From positions 1 to 64,000 of the forward strand of contig DATJTE010000131.1 in the NCBI GenBank assembly GCA_035503715.1: a DNA stretch of 64,000 nucleotides, read 5' to 3'. The notes below the pieces were generated by a model. That model had not been told where the DNA came from and ran no database searches. It saw only the letters and a program-made list of their open reading frames with translations. Below, one piece after another: positions 40,566 through 49,995 of this stretch. Source of the DNA: OAS926 sp035503715 (GTDB taxonomy: Bacteria; Pseudomonadota; Alphaproteobacteria; Rhizobiales; Rhizobiaceae). How positions within the stretch are numbered: the stretch's first letter is position 1; every line of letters begins with the position of its first letter. The position numbers and the translations under genes were made by a program.

Positions 40566-42173
40566 CTAGCGCGGCACCCACGCCTCGGCCGCCTTGCCCT
40601 TTTCGACAACGTAGAACGCGTTCGCGGCCACGCGCTGCCACTCGCCCGCCGTGCCATCCGGCCACGTCACGCGAATGTCGACCTCGGCCTCGCTGCCGAC
40701 GCCGAAATGCGACCAGCCTGCCTGCCCGCCAGCATGCCCGCCGCCAACGCTGATCTCGCGGCGCATGGTCTGCGGATTGCAGCGCACCTCGAGCCACGCA
40801 CCGACCGCATCCGGATTGGCGCCAGCCTGCTTGAGTTTCACCTGCAGCCAGTTGCCGGCCTCGGCGGTCGCATTGCGCCAAACCTGCGCCGGCGAATTGC
40901 GGTTTACGACGACGAGATCGACCAGGCCATCGAGATTGAAGTCGGCGAGTGCAGCACCACGTGACTGTCCGTTGTGCGAAATCCCAGCCTTGTCGCCCGC
41001 CTCCATGAACTTGCCGTCCGGCAGTTGCAGCAGGAGATTGTTGGGATCCTTCATCGCGAAGTCGGGCATCTCCCAGACATTGCCCTTGGCAATGAACAGG
41101 TCGACCATGCCGTCATTGTTCATGTCCTGAAACTCGCTGTGCCACGCTGTGCTAGGCTTCAGGTCGTCCCCCGTATAGGGCCGGTGCGCGGTGACGCCTT
41201 TCGGGTAAGCCACGTCGGCATAAGTAGGCTTCGCCGCGCTGCCCTCGGTCGGCACGGCGGCAAGCGTCTGCAGCTTGTTGTCCGCCATCGAGGTCAGGAA
41301 ATATTCCAGATAGCCGTCGAAGTTCAGATCGTAGCTGGCAATGCCCATGCCCCAGATGCGCAGCGGCCGCCAGCCTTCATCGGCCTTGTACAGCACCGGC
41401 TCCTTGCCGGGCTCGATCTTCCACATCTGCTCCTGGCCGCCTTCGTAATATTCGCGGTCGTTGGAAACACGGAGCGACGGTGTGCCCGACCGGTTCCAGT
41501 CCGTGAACATGATCGACAGCGGGCAGTAGCTCGGCTTCAGCACGACCGGCGCGCCGAACTTGCGCTCGCCCGCCGCCGGACGCAGCAGCCAATTGTCGGT
41601 GCAGGATCCCCACGGCGAAATCTCTTCCGCGCGATCGATGTAGCTGCCGACCGCGATCGTCGGCCAGTCGGCGCCCTTTTCCCAGGTCGCGGCAAGCGAG
41701 GTCCACCAGAGATCGCCGCCGCTGAAACCCCAGGTCTCGTTGGCCCGCTCGAACTTGCAGCCGCCCAGTCCGCGCATCACGACATTTTCGCCAACGCGCA
41801 ATAGCGCCACGTCCATGATGCCGTCGCTGTCGACATCGAGCGGATAGGCGCCGGTGACATGCTCGAGTTCGAGACCGCTCTCGGCCGCGGTGAATTTCAG
41901 CGGTCCGCCAACCGTGCTGGCGTTCATGTAAAACTTCGCCGGTTCCTCGCCGCCGGCAAGCAGCACGTCTGGGTAAAGGTCGCCGTTGCAGTCAAAGGAC
42001 GCCGCGCCGCCGCCGACCATATATTCCCACTCGCCCTTGAAGGTGCTGTCGATACCAGTGCCTGCAGTCTCATCGACGAGCGTCGGGATGACCGGCGCGG
42101 CTTGCTGTGCATGAGCGGTGGCAATGCTGACGCAAACGAGCGCCACGGCGAGTCCGAAAGACACGAGGCGCAT
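40566..42173 (-). CDS. Secreted FG-GAP/CRTAC1-like protein with ASPIC/UnbV domain
   Basis: A protein of about 535 residues with a signal peptide (MRLVSFGLAVALVCVSIATA, cleavage near AHA-QQ). Several FG-GAP beta-propeller calcium loops are visible as Asp-rich DxDxDG-like stretches: FDCNGDLYPDVLL, PLDVDSDGIMDVAL, DLNFDGYLEYFL, DMNNDGMVDLFI and DFNLDGLVDLVV. A C-terminal ASPIC/UnbV domain (GHAGGQAGWSHFGVG) ends the protein. The ATG at 42173 lies two bases after the stop of the haloperoxidase-like gene, so they form one operon. The role is unknown; such proteins are often partners of the VHPO-type phosphatase. Confidence 0.83.
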   Translation of the reverse strand: MRLVSFGLAVALVCVSIATAHAQQAAPVIPTLVDETAGTGIDSTFKGEWEYMVGGGAASFDCNGDLYPDVLLAGGEEPAKFYMNASTVGGPLKFTAAESGLELEHVTGAYPLDVDSDGIMDVALLRVGENVVMRGLGGCKFERANETWGFSGGDLWWTSLAATWEKGADWPTIAVGSYIDRAEEISPWGSCTDNWLLRPAAGERKFGAPVVLKPSYCPLSIMFTDWNRSGTPSLRVSNDREYYEGGQEQMWKIEPGKEPVLYKADEGWRPLRIWGMGIASYDLNFDGYLEYFLTSMADNKLQTLAAVPTEGSAAKPTYADVAYPKGVTAHRPYTGDDLKPSTAWHSEFQDMNNDGMVDLFIAKGNVWEMPDFAMKDPNNLLLQLPDGKFMEAGDKAGISHNGQSRGAALADFNLDGLVDLVVVNRNSPAQVWRNATAEAGNWLQVKLKQAGANPDAVGAWLEVRCNPQTMRREISVGGGHAGGQAGWSHFGVGSEAEVDIRVTWPDGTAGEWQRVAANAFYVVEKGKAAEAWVPR

Positions 42174-42175
42174 GG

Positions 42176-43504
42176 TCATTTCCTCGTCTTGAGCTTGTTT
42201 GTGTACTCGGCGATGCATCGGCCCTGCGTGAGACCGTCCACGATGGCCGCGCGGAAATGGATGCCGCCATACATGCGCGAGATGCCCGCCTCTTCAGCGG
42301 CCTCGTGGAAGCTCTTGAACATGCGCGGGTTGCGCCCGTCGGGCGAGCCCGTGTGGTCCTCGAACGCATAATTGTCGCCGAAGAAATGCGTCATCACCGC
42401 ATCCATGGCGCCGGACACCGTGCTGTGGCCGCTCGGATATTCCGGGAAGGGCGGCGTGTTCAGCGCCGGCTCCCATTTGGGGTCGATGTATTTCTTGATG
42501 TAGGTGACCGGACGAAGAAGGTTGTAGGTGAATTTGGCGTGCCAACAGCCGACGAAGGCATCCGACATGCCGATACCCATGCGCGCCAGAAGGTCGACAT
42601 TGTCGTCGAGCGACAGGTCGGCGCGTTCCGCGACCTGCATGGCGATCGACACCCAGTGGCCGGGCGGCGTCATCGACAGCATCGGATCGTCGGACCAGAA
42701 GCGCGCGATTGCCAATTGTTCAGGCGTCAGGGTCTTTCCCGTCTCGTAGACCTCAAGAGCCTCCTGGTAGAACGGCGTACCGGCTTCGGCACTGAAGGCC
42801 GGGTTGCCCGGCGTCGGGCACGTTGCACCGGAGGGCATGGCAAACGTGCGGACAGTGCCCCATTCTGGCAGCAGCGGCAGTTGCTGCTGGCGGATCGGGC
42901 CGGTCGGCACCCATTTGTCATCGCCCGTCGGCAATTCCCATTTTTCCGGGAAGCCCATGTTCGTGACGACGGCGCCGCCATCGGTGAGCGACCATTCATG
43001 GATGCTGGCGGCCATAGCTTTGCCGAAAGTTTCGCTGCGCGCCACGACATCGTCCGCGACACCGTCAACGACCCTCTCCCGCCACTTTCTCTGCGCGGTT
43101 TTGATCGCACGCTGCCCCGTCGGACCGGTATTGCCGAAGTAGAAAACGATCGCGTCCGACATCGCCGCGCTGATGATGATCGTCTCGTCATAAACCGCGC
43201 CAGCCTCGCGCGCCGGAACCGCTTCGAGCCCCTGCACCTGACCCACCAGCGAAACGAGCTTGTCCGAGCCGCCGACGGCGGCCTCGAACGCCGTAATGCC
43301 AAGATAGCCGAACGAACGGCTGGCAACGGGCGGCGAATAGGTCGCCGTATGCCGCACCAGCTCGTTCATCAGATAATACCAGTCGCGCAGGATCTCCTGC
43401 GGCGCGGGGCGGCCCTCGCTTTGCTCGGCTGCATTGCCTGTCGTAACGCCAAGGCTCAGCGCCAGGAGCGCGAGCGCGGCCATCGCATGTCGGAATGCGC
43501 GCAT
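42176..43504 (-). CDS. Periplasmic vanadium-haloperoxidase-like PAP2 protein
   Basis: A protein of 442 residues with a signal peptide (MRAFRHAMAALALLALSLGV, then TTGNA). The active-site motifs of the vanadate/phosphate pocket are KFTYNLLRP (KX6RP), EYPSGHST (PSGH) and SRMYGGIHFRAA (SRX5H). The Asp that follows the His at +4 in typical enzymes is Ala here. It could be a haloperoxidase, an acid phosphatase or a non-catalytic relative. It follows phoB by 114 bases on the same strand, with its own ribosome site (GGGAGG); no Pho box was found in front of it. Confidence 0.82.
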   Translation of the reverse strand: MRAFRHAMAALALLALSLGVTTGNAAEQSEGRPAPQEILRDWYYLMNELVRHTATYSPPVASRSFGYLGITAFEAAVGGSDKLVSLVGQVQGLEAVPAREAGAVYDETIIISAAMSDAIVFYFGNTGPTGQRAIKTAQRKWRERVVDGVADDVVARSETFGKAMAASIHEWSLTDGGAVVTNMGFPEKWELPTGDDKWVPTGPIRQQQLPLLPEWGTVRTFAMPSGATCPTPGNPAFSAEAGTPFYQEALEVYETGKTLTPEQLAIARFWSDDPMLSMTPPGHWVSIAMQVAERADLSLDDNVDLLARMGIGMSDAFVGCWHAKFTYNLLRPVTYIKKYIDPKWEPALNTPPFPEYPSGHSTVSGAMDAVMTHFFGDNYAFEDHTGSPDGRNPRMFKSFHEAAEEAGISRMYGGIHFRAAIVDGLTQGRCIAEYTNKLKTRK

Positions 43505-43618
43505 GAAAATCCTCCCTCAAGCGCCGTTTTTATTTTTTTCGGCGCTCGCAAAAATATGGCACGTCCTGCCTGTTCTCGGCAAGAGTGGCCTTGAAGACTC
43601 AGGTTTTCGGAGGGGGGC

Positions 43619-44308
43619 CTAAGCCTCGTTGATGGCGTAGCCGGCGCCACGGATGGTGCGGATCACATCAGGCTGGCGGCCGTTGTTGACCGCCTTGCGC
43701 AGCCGTCCGACATGCACGTCGACCGTGCGCTCGTCGATATAGTTCGTCTCGCCCCAGACATTGTCGAGAAGCTGGCCGCGGCTGAAGACGCGACCCGGAT
43801 GCTGCATCATGAATTCGAGCAGCCGGAACTCCGTCGGGCCGAGCTTGATCTCGCTCTTCTTGCGGTAAACGCGGTGGGATTCGCGATCGAGCACGATATC
43901 GCCGACCTTGAGCACGGAAGACAGCACCTCCGGTTTGGCGCGGCGCAGCAGCGCGCGCACGCGCGCGATGAACTCGGGCGTCGAGAATGGCTTCACCAGA
44001 TAATCGTCAGCGCCTGTCGCGAGCCCGCGCACCCGGTCGCTCTCCTCGCCGCGCGCCGTCAGCATGATGATCGGCAGCCGCTCGGTCTCAGAGCGCATCC
44101 TCAAACGCCGGCAGAGTTCGATGCCGGAGACACCAGGGATCATCCAGTCGAGCACGAGCAGATCGGGCACGTTTTCCTGCAGGCGAAGCTCCGCCTCGTC
44201 ACCGCGCGTGATCACCTCGACCTGATAACCTTCGGCTTCAAGGTTGTAGCGGAGGAGAACGCAGAGCGGCTCCTCGTCCTCTACAACCATGATCTTGGGA
44301 GCGATCAT
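43619..44308 (-). CDS. phoB: Phosphate regulon response regulator PhoB
   Basis: An OmpR/PhoB-type regulator of 229 residues. The receiver has D54 as phospho-acceptor (VLDWMIPGVSG), a Thr in LTARGEE and Lys in LVKPFS. The DNA-binding winged helix reads LGPTEFRLLEFMMQHPGRVF, then IDERTVDVHVGRLRK. PhoB activates promoters with Pho boxes under phosphate limitation. It ends the pstSCAB-phoU-phoB operon. A phoR kinase gene, its normal partner, is not present in this window. Confidence 0.93.
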   Translation of the reverse strand: MIAPKIMVVEDEEPLCVLLRYNLEAEGYQVEVITRGDEAELRLQENVPDLLVLDWMIPGVSGIELCRRLRMRSETERLPIIMLTARGEESDRVRGLATGADDYLVKPFSTPEFIARVRALLRRAKPEVLSSVLKVGDIVLDRESHRVYRKKSEIKLGPTEFRLLEFMMQHPGRVFSRGQLLDNVWGETNYIDERTVDVHVGRLRKAVNNGRQPDVIRTIRGAGYAINEA

Positions 44309-44383
44309 TGTTCGTCCCCGTTCTCAGCTGCCGCGCGATTCGCGAAAAGTTGCAGACTTTTCGGACAAGAGCACCTGCAAAAT

Positions 44384-45091
44384 TTAGTCGGCCAGCGCCG
44401 ACATGGCGGTCTCGTCGAGCTTTGGCCGCGCCGCCGGCAGATTGGCGCCGGTCATCACATAATAGCCGTTCTCGGCGATGTTGGTGACATGGTCGCCGAT
44501 GCGCTCGAGGTTTTTGGCGCAGAACAGCAGATGCGTGCAGGCGGTGATGTTGCGCGGGTCTTCCATCATGTAGGTCAAAAGTTCGCGGAACACCGACGTA
44601 TATTTGATGTCGATCTTCTCGTCTTCGGCGCGCAGCGTGCGCAGGCCGTCTGGATCGCGGCTCACATAGCGGCTGACGACGCCGTTCACCTGGGCGAGCA
44701 CCATCAGCGACATCGCGTCGATCGATTGCGCCAGGGCTCGCGGCGTCACGTTCTGCCCGACGGCACCTACGCGCTTGGCGATGTTCTTGGCGAGATCGCC
44801 GATCCGTTCGAGGTCGGCCGCCATGCGGATCGCGCCCACCACGGCGCGCAGATCCTGCGCCATCGGCTGGCGCCGCGCGATCAGCGTGATCGCCCGGTCA
44901 TCCAGCTCGCGCTGCTTGGCGTCCATCACCGCGTCGTCGGAAATGACGCGTTGCGCGAGCGGGTTGTCGGACGAGAGCAGCGCCCGCGTCGCCGATTCCA
45001 CCATCGTGCCCGACAGATCACCCATGTCGCGGATCAGCCGGTCGATGGCCTCGAGGTCCTCGTCGAAGGAGGTAACGGTATGCTCGCCCAT
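44384..45091 (-). CDS. phoU: Phosphate transport regulator PhoU
   Basis: A helical protein of 235 residues with two PhoU repeats. The metal-cluster motif ERIGDLAKNIA appears in the first and ERIGDHVTNIAE in the second. PhoU couples Pst transporter activity to PhoR/PhoB signalling and limits phosphate uptake. The true start is ATG 45091 (GAGG at eight bases); the open frame continues back into pstB in another frame and should be ignored. It is located 26 bases after pstB. Confidence 0.94.
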   Translation of the reverse strand: MGEHTVTSFDEDLEAIDRLIRDMGDLSGTMVESATRALLSSDNPLAQRVISDDAVMDAKQRELDDRAITLIARRQPMAQDLRAVVGAIRMAADLERIGDLAKNIAKRVGAVGQNVTPRALAQSIDAMSLMVLAQVNGVVSRYVSRDPDGLRTLRAEDEKIDIKYTSVFRELLTYMMEDPRNITACTHLLFCAKNLERIGDHVTNIAENGYYVMTGANLPAARPKLDETAMSALAD

Positions 45092-45117
45092 TATTCGATC
45101 CTCGTCGATGAACCCGG

Positions 45118-45942
45118 TCAGCCGAAGCGGCCGGTGATGTAGTCCTGAGTGCGCTTGTCTTCCGGCGTCGTGAAGATCTTCTCCGTCGCGCCTTCCTCGA
45201 CGAGAATGCCGAGGTGGAAGAAGGCCGTGCGCTGCGAAACGCGCGCCGCCTGCTGCATCGAATGCGTCACGATGACGATCGTGTAGTTCTGACGCAGCTC
45301 GTCGATCAGCTCCTCGACCTTGGCGGTCGCGATCGGATCGAGCGCCGAGCACGGTTCGTCCATCAGGATCACCTCGGGCGACACGGCGATCGCACGCGCA
45401 ATGCAAAGACGCTGCTGCTGGCCGCCCGACAAGCCGGTGCCCGGCTCGTTCAGGCGGTCCTTGACCTCGTTCCACAGCGCCGCCTTCTGCAGGCTCGACT
45501 CGACGATCCGGTCCATCTCTGCCTTTCCGCGGGCGAGGCCGTGGATGCGCGGACCATAGGCGACGTTCTCGTAGATCGATTTCGGAAACGGGTTCGGCTT
45601 CTGGAAGACCATGCCGACGCGGGCGCGAAGCTCCACCACGTCGATTTTCGGATCGTAGATGTCTTCGCCGTCCAGTGTGATCTTGCCCCCGACACGCGCG
45701 CTGTCGACCGTGTCGTTCATGCGGTTCATGCAACGCAGGAAGGTGGATTTGCCGCAACCCGACGGGCCGATCAGCGCTGTGACCTGCTTCTCGCGCACGT
45801 CGAGGTCGACGTCGAACAGCGCCTGTTTCTCGCCATAGTGCACGGTGACTTTTTCACCGCGCATCTTGATCGCTTCATTCGGCGTGCCGGCCATTTTGCC
45901 CCTCAACACTTGCTCGATCTTGTTCTCGGTCATCACATTCAT
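45118..45942 (-). CDS. pstB: Phosphate ABC transporter ATPase PstB
   Basis: An ATPase of 274 residues: Walker A GPSGCGKST, signature LSGGQQQRLCIARA, Walker B VILMDEPCSALD, and the PstB-typical QKPNPFP and LRCMNRMND. ATG 45942 lies 14 bases after the pstA stop and has AAAGG upstream. The overlapping longer frame back to 46725 is the wrong frame within pstA. Confidence 0.95.
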   Translation of the reverse strand: MNVMTENKIEQVLRGKMAGTPNEAIKMRGEKVTVHYGEKQALFDVDLDVREKQVTALIGPSGCGKSTFLRCMNRMNDTVDSARVGGKITLDGEDIYDPKIDVVELRARVGMVFQKPNPFPKSIYENVAYGPRIHGLARGKAEMDRIVESSLQKAALWNEVKDRLNEPGTGLSGGQQQRLCIARAIAVSPEVILMDEPCSALDPIATAKVEELIDELRQNYTIVIVTHSMQQAARVSQRTAFFHLGILVEEGATEKIFTTPEDKRTQDYITGRFG

Positions 45943-45956
45943 AGCACAGCACCTTT

Positions 45957-47273
45957 CTACCAGCGCCGCTCGAACTTCCGGCGCAGAATGATCGCGGTGA
46001 TGTTCATCGCCATCAGGAAGATGAGCAGGATCATGATCGCGCCGGACATGCGCTCGACGAAGGCGCGTTCGGCCTCGTTCGCCCACATATAGATTTGCAC
46101 CGGCAGCGCCGTGGACGGGCTGAGCGGCGTCGACGGATAGTCGGCCACGAACGCCACCATGCCGATCAGGAGCAGCGGCGCGGTCTCGCCGAGCGCACGC
46201 GCCAGGCCGATGATCGTGCCGGTCAGGATGCCGGGAGCAGCGAGCGGCAGCACGTGATGGAACACCATCTGGGTCCGCGATGCGCCAAGCCCGAGCGCCG
46301 CCGAACGGATCGAGGGCGGCACGGCGGCCAGCGCGGCGCGGGTCGCGATGATGATCGTCGGCAAGGTCATCAGCGTCAGCACCAGACCGCCGACCAGCGC
46401 CGCGGATCGCGGCAGGCCGAGGAAGTTGATGAACACCGCAAGGCCGAGCAGACCGAACACGATCGACGGCACCGCCGCGAGGTTGTTGATGTTGACCTCG
46501 ATGATATCGGTCAGCCGGCTCTTCTTCGCGAACTCCTCGAGATAGATCGAGGCGGCGACGCCGATCGGCAGCGCCAGCAAGAGAACGATGACCATCATGT
46601 AGAACGAGCCGATGATCGCGACGCCCATGCCCGATGTTTCCGGCCGGCTCGAAGCGCCATAGGTGAAGAGGCCGGTATTGAACTGCTGTGCCATCGTGCC
46701 GTCGGCGGCAAGCTGGTTCATCCACGCGACCTGCTGATCGGACACCTTGCGGTTCGCCTCGGGCACGCTGAGGTCGATCTGCCCCTTGAAGGCCGAGTCG
46801 ACATTGGCGCCCACCAGCACACTCACGTCGCGGGTCGTCCCGATCACATTCGGATCGGCCAGAACGATGTTGCGCAGTTGCGTGCGAACGCCCTCGGAGA
46901 GGAAGCCGCGCAGCTTCGCGACGGCGGCCTTGTCGTCCGGATTGATGCCGAGCTTGGCGATCAGCGCATCACGCGCGAGATTCGGATAGTTGGCGGTGAT
47001 GAGGACGTTCGGGTCCTCGGCACGTTTGTCCTGCGGGTCGATCACCTTTGCGTCGAAGGTGATCGGCAGCGTCACCGCGGTTTGCCAGAACGCCGTGTAG
47101 CCCTTCGAGATGATCGAGAAAAGCATGACCGCCAGGAAGATCAGGCCGACCGAAACGGCGATCAGGCCGTAGAGCCGGAAACGGCGTTCCGCGCCGTACC
47201 GCTTCTTCAGGCCGATGTCGCGACGCGGCGGCGCGGCGGAGATCGGGATTGAACCGATGGTTGCGTCGCTCAT
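45957..47273 (-). CDS. pstA: Phosphate ABC transporter permease PstA
   Basis: An inner-membrane permease of 438 residues. It starts with ATGA overlapping the pstC stop. A cytoplasmic N-terminus (DIGLKKRYGAERRFR), first membrane helix and a large periplasmic insert of about 150 residues precede the core, as usual in alphaproteobacteria. The core has the EAA-like ALGLGASRTQMVFHHVLPLA (quoted in full length of 20) and GETAPLLL. Together with PstC it forms the phosphate channel. Confidence 0.94.
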   Translation of the reverse strand: MSDATIGSIPISAAPPRRDIGLKKRYGAERRFRLYGLIAVSVGLIFLAVMLFSIISKGYTAFWQTAVTLPITFDAKVIDPQDKRAEDPNVLITANYPNLARDALIAKLGINPDDKAAVAKLRGFLSEGVRTQLRNIVLADPNVIGTTRDVSVLVGANVDSAFKGQIDLSVPEANRKVSDQQVAWMNQLAADGTMAQQFNTGLFTYGASSRPETSGMGVAIIGSFYMMVIVLLLALPIGVAASIYLEEFAKKSRLTDIIEVNINNLAAVPSIVFGLLGLAVFINFLGLPRSAALVGGLVLTLMTLPTIIIATRAALAAVPPSIRSAALGLGASRTQMVFHHVLPLAAPGILTGTIIGLARALGETAPLLLIGMVAFVADYPSTPLSPSTALPVQIYMWANEAERAFVERMSGAIMILLIFLMAMNITAIILRRKFERRW

Positions 47274-48733
47274 TCGTACTGCTCCCGATACTTGCGCACG
47301 ATGTAGAGCGCCACGATGTTCATCACCAGCGTGATCGCGAACAGCGTGATGCCGAGTGCAAAGGCAACGAGCGTCTGCGGCGTGTTGAACTCGAGATCGC
47401 CGGTGAGCTGGTTGACGATCTTGACGGTAATCGTCGTCATCGCCTCGAACGGATTCAGCGTCAAATTGGCCGCGACGCCCGCGGCCAGCACCACGATCAT
47501 CGTTTCGCCGATGGCGCGGGACGCTGTCAGCAGCACCGCGCCGACGATGCCCGGCAACGCCGCCGGCAGGATAACGCGCTTGATGGTTTCCGATCGCGTC
47601 GCACCGAGACCCAGCGAGCCGTCGCGCATGGCGCGCGGCACCGCCGTGATGATGTCGTCGGAGAGGGAGGATACGACCGGAATGAGCATGATCCCCATCA
47701 CGAAGCCCGCGGTGAAGATCGATTGACCCTGGATGAACGGCGAACCGCCGGTGAGCGCTGCCGACAGGTCGCGCAGGAAAGGTCCAAGCGTGACCAGCGC
47801 GAAGATGCCGTAGACGATGGTCGGAATGCCGGCCAGCAGTTCCAGCGCCGGCTTGATCACCGAGCGAACCTGCCGGGACGCATATTCGGACATATAGACC
47901 GCCGACATCAGGCCGATCGGCACGGCGACCAGCAGCGCGACAAGCGCGATGTAAAGTGTACCTGCGAGCAGCGGGATCAGGCCGAACTGGCCCTCGGCGC
48001 CGCCGGATCCGGCGGCCGCGAAACGCGGATCCCATACCGTGCCGAAAAAGAAGGACAGCGCCGGCACACGCGAGAAGAAGTGCAGCGCCTCGAACAGCAT
48101 CGACAGGACGATCCCGACCGTCGTCAGGATTGCGATCATCGACGAGCCGAACAGCGTCCACAGCACGACGCGTTCCACCTTGGTGCGCGCCCGCGCCCGC
48201 GGCGCGATCTGGCTGATGCCGAGCGCGGCGCCGCCCAGCGCAAGCACAATGCCGAGCACGCCGCCGGCAAGGTTGGTGTTGTCCGCGACCTTGTTCGCCT
48301 CTACGGCGACCGGGATCATGTAGTCCTTGGTATCGGGAGCGAGCGCGACGCCTTTCGCCGCGAGCAATGGCTGCAGTTCGGCGAAGGTCTTGGGAAGGTT
48401 GGCGAGGGTTTCCGCGTCGAGCCGGCGCAAGCCGTTCGCCAGGCTGCGCACGAGACCGAGTTCGATCGAGCGGCTGGCAAATTCGCTGGTCGTTTCGGCC
48501 GGCAGCAGCGTGTCGATGCGGCGTTCGACATAGATCGACGACCCGATGCTCCAGACGATCAGAAGAAGCAAGGCCGGGATCGTGGCGAGGATGAACGCCC
48601 ACCAGCCATGGTAATGAATGCGGGAGTGTTGCTTGACGTTGGCGCCGATCTGGGAGACGGCGCGCTGCCGTCCGATCAGGTATGCGGCAATGCCGATCAC
48701 GCCGACCAGCACGAGAACATAGATCAATGGCAT
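47270..48733 (-). CDS. pstC: Phosphate ABC transporter permease PstC
   Basis: A permease of 487 residues with an N-terminal extension (first membrane helix at 2-20, then a second near 44-66) and a periplasmic insert before the core. The core has the coupling segment RDGSLGLGATRSETI and SRAIGETMIVVLAAG. ATG 48733 has AGGGG upstream. A strong hairpin separates it from pstS, which should keep receptor mRNA more abundant than permease mRNA. Confidence 0.94.
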   Translation of the reverse strand: MPLIYVLVLVGVIGIAAYLIGRQRAVSQIGANVKQHSRIHYHGWWAFILATIPALLLLIVWSIGSSIYVERRIDTLLPAETTSEFASRSIELGLVRSLANGLRRLDAETLANLPKTFAELQPLLAAKGVALAPDTKDYMIPVAVEANKVADNTNLAGGVLGIVLALGGAALGISQIAPRARARTKVERVVLWTLFGSSMIAILTTVGIVLSMLFEALHFFSRVPALSFFFGTVWDPRFAAAGSGGAEGQFGLIPLLAGTLYIALVALLVAVPIGLMSAVYMSEYASRQVRSVIKPALELLAGIPTIVYGIFALVTLGPFLRDLSAALTGGSPFIQGQSIFTAGFVMGIMLIPVVSSLSDDIITAVPRAMRDGSLGLGATRSETIKRVILPAALPGIVGAVLLTASRAIGETMIVVLAAGVAANLTLNPFEAMTTITVKIVNQLTGDLEFNTPQTLVAFALGITLFAITLVMNIVALYIVRKYREQYE

Positions 48734-48784
48734 CGACTACCCCTGCCGCTCCCTAGGGAGCCTGCACACCCACCGCCCAGAAGA

Positions 48785-48812
48785 GGCGGCGCGGATTTTG
48801 GTCCGCGCCGCC
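48785..48812 (-). terminator. Intercistronic hairpin between pstS and pstC
   Basis: GGCGGCGCGGA and TCCGCGCCGCC pair over 11 bases around a 6-base loop. There is no T-run, so partial termination or mRNA stabilisation is more likely than a full stop. Confidence 0.65.
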
Positions 48813-48823
48813 CGTTTAGGCAA

Positions 48824-49861
48824 TTACATGGTCTTTCCGGCGGCGAAGTCGTCGCGCTGCTGCTGACGCTCTGCGTCCGGAGCCGGGACGAGACCGTATT
48901 CGGCAAGCGGGCTCTCCGGGCCGACCATCTGGTCGTCAAGGAAGAACTCGACATATTCCTTGAGGCCCGGCACGACGCCGAGATGCGCCTTCTTCACGTA
49001 GAAGAACAGCGGACGCGACACGGGGTACTCACCCTTGGCGATGGTCTCGCCCGACGGCACGATGCCGCCGACGGTCGCGACCTTCAGCTTGTCGGCGTTG
49101 TTTTCGTAGAAGGAAAGGCCGAACACGCCGACGCCCGTCTTGTTGGAGTCGATGCGGGCGAGCGTCTCGGTGTAGTCGCCGTCGATGTCGACAGCCTTGC
49201 CGTCCTTGCGAACCGCCTTGCAGGCGTCAGCGGCGGCCTTGTCGTCGAGGCCAGCGGCCTTCGCGGCGTCCGGACCACCAGCTTCCTTGCAGCCGGCAAT
49301 GATCAGCTTCTCTTCGAAGACTTCGCGGGTGCCGTGCTTCTCGCCCGGGATGTAGGCGGCGATGTCCCAATCCGGCAGGGCCGAATTGACTTCGTTCCAC
49401 TTGGTGTACGGGTTGGCGACGAGCTTGCCGTCGACGACGACCTGCGCGGCCAGCGCCTTGTACACGTCGACCGGAGCCAGAGCCCAGTCCGGGCCGGCAG
49501 CGTCAGTGGCGAACACGATGCCGTCATAGCCGATCTTCACTTCCTGGACGTCCTTGACGCCGGCGTCGACGCAAGACTTCAACTCGTCTTCCTTGATGGG
49601 GCGCGAGGAATTGGCGATGTCGATGGTGTTTTCGCCGACGCCCTTGCAGAATTCCTTGATGCCGGCGCCCGAACCGCCCGACTCGACAACCGGCGTCTTG
49701 AAGTTGGTGAAGGTCTCGCCGAAGGTCTCGGCGACGATCTTGGCATAGGGCAGAACGGTGGACGAACCAGCGATCTGGATCTGGTCGCGCGCGGCGGCGA
49801 TGCCCGCCGAAGCGGCGATCGCAACGGCCGCCGCCGACGCTGTAAGGAGGAATTTCTTCAT
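48824..49861 (-). CDS. pstS: Phosphate-binding periplasmic protein PstS
   Basis: A binding protein of 345 residues with a signal peptide (MKKFLLTASAAAVAIAASAG, cleavage near AAA-RD). Phosphate-contacting segments IAGSSTVLPYA, ESGGSGAGIKEFC and IANSSRPIKEDE are intact. It is the first gene of the operon and has a Pho box 71 bases upstream of its start, so PhoB activates it under phosphate limitation. Confidence 0.95.
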   Translation of the reverse strand: MKKFLLTASAAAVAIAASAGIAAARDQIQIAGSSTVLPYAKIVAETFGETFTNFKTPVVESGGSGAGIKEFCKGVGENTIDIANSSRPIKEDELKSCVDAGVKDVQEVKIGYDGIVFATDAAGPDWALAPVDVYKALAAQVVVDGKLVANPYTKWNEVNSALPDWDIAAYIPGEKHGTREVFEEKLIIAGCKEAGGPDAAKAAGLDDKAAADACKAVRKDGKAVDIDGDYTETLARIDSNKTGVGVFGLSFYENNADKLKVATVGGIVPSGETIAKGEYPVSRPLFFYVKKAHLGVVPGLKEYVEFFLDDQMVGPESPLAEYGLVPAPDAERQQQRDDFAAGKTM

Positions 49862-49931
49862 GTGCCTGCTCCTGTTCGGATGGATCTCGCAACGCTTTTC
49901 GAGCGTCCGCGGCAGGCTCTAGCGGCCGTTT

Positions 49932-49949
49932 GTAACAGTGGGATGACAG
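49932..49949 (-). promoter_or_regulatory. Pho box of the pst operon
   Basis: On the minus strand CTGTCAT-CCCA-CTGTTAC gives two 7-base direct repeats spaced by four, close to the PhoB consensus (CTGTCAT-N4-CTGTCAT). One such box is enough for a PhoB dimer. Confidence 0.88.
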
Positions 49950-49970
49950 TTTTGTTGCAGGCCGGCTACG

Positions 49971-49995
49971 CTGGCTGAAGCCGCTCTTCAGCCGG
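49971..49995 (-). terminator. Hairpin after the hybrid kinase gene
   Basis: CTGGCTGAAG pairs with CTTCAGCCGG (one G-T pair) around CCGCT. It lies between the 3' end of the large kinase gene and the Pho box. No T-run follows on the minus strand. Confidence 0.45.

Noticed and set aside
45957..48602. An 881-codon minus-strand frame running through pstC into pstA
   Set aside because: Only the 3' part is pstA. The upstream part lies in the wrong frame of pstC, and the PstA start at 47273 overlaps the pstC stop as ATGA.
47249..49978. A very long open frame (909 codons) on the plus strand opposite pstS and pstC
   Set aside because: It is antisense to well-supported genes, has an Arg/His/Asp-rich composition typical of shadow frames in GC-rich DNA, and matches no family.
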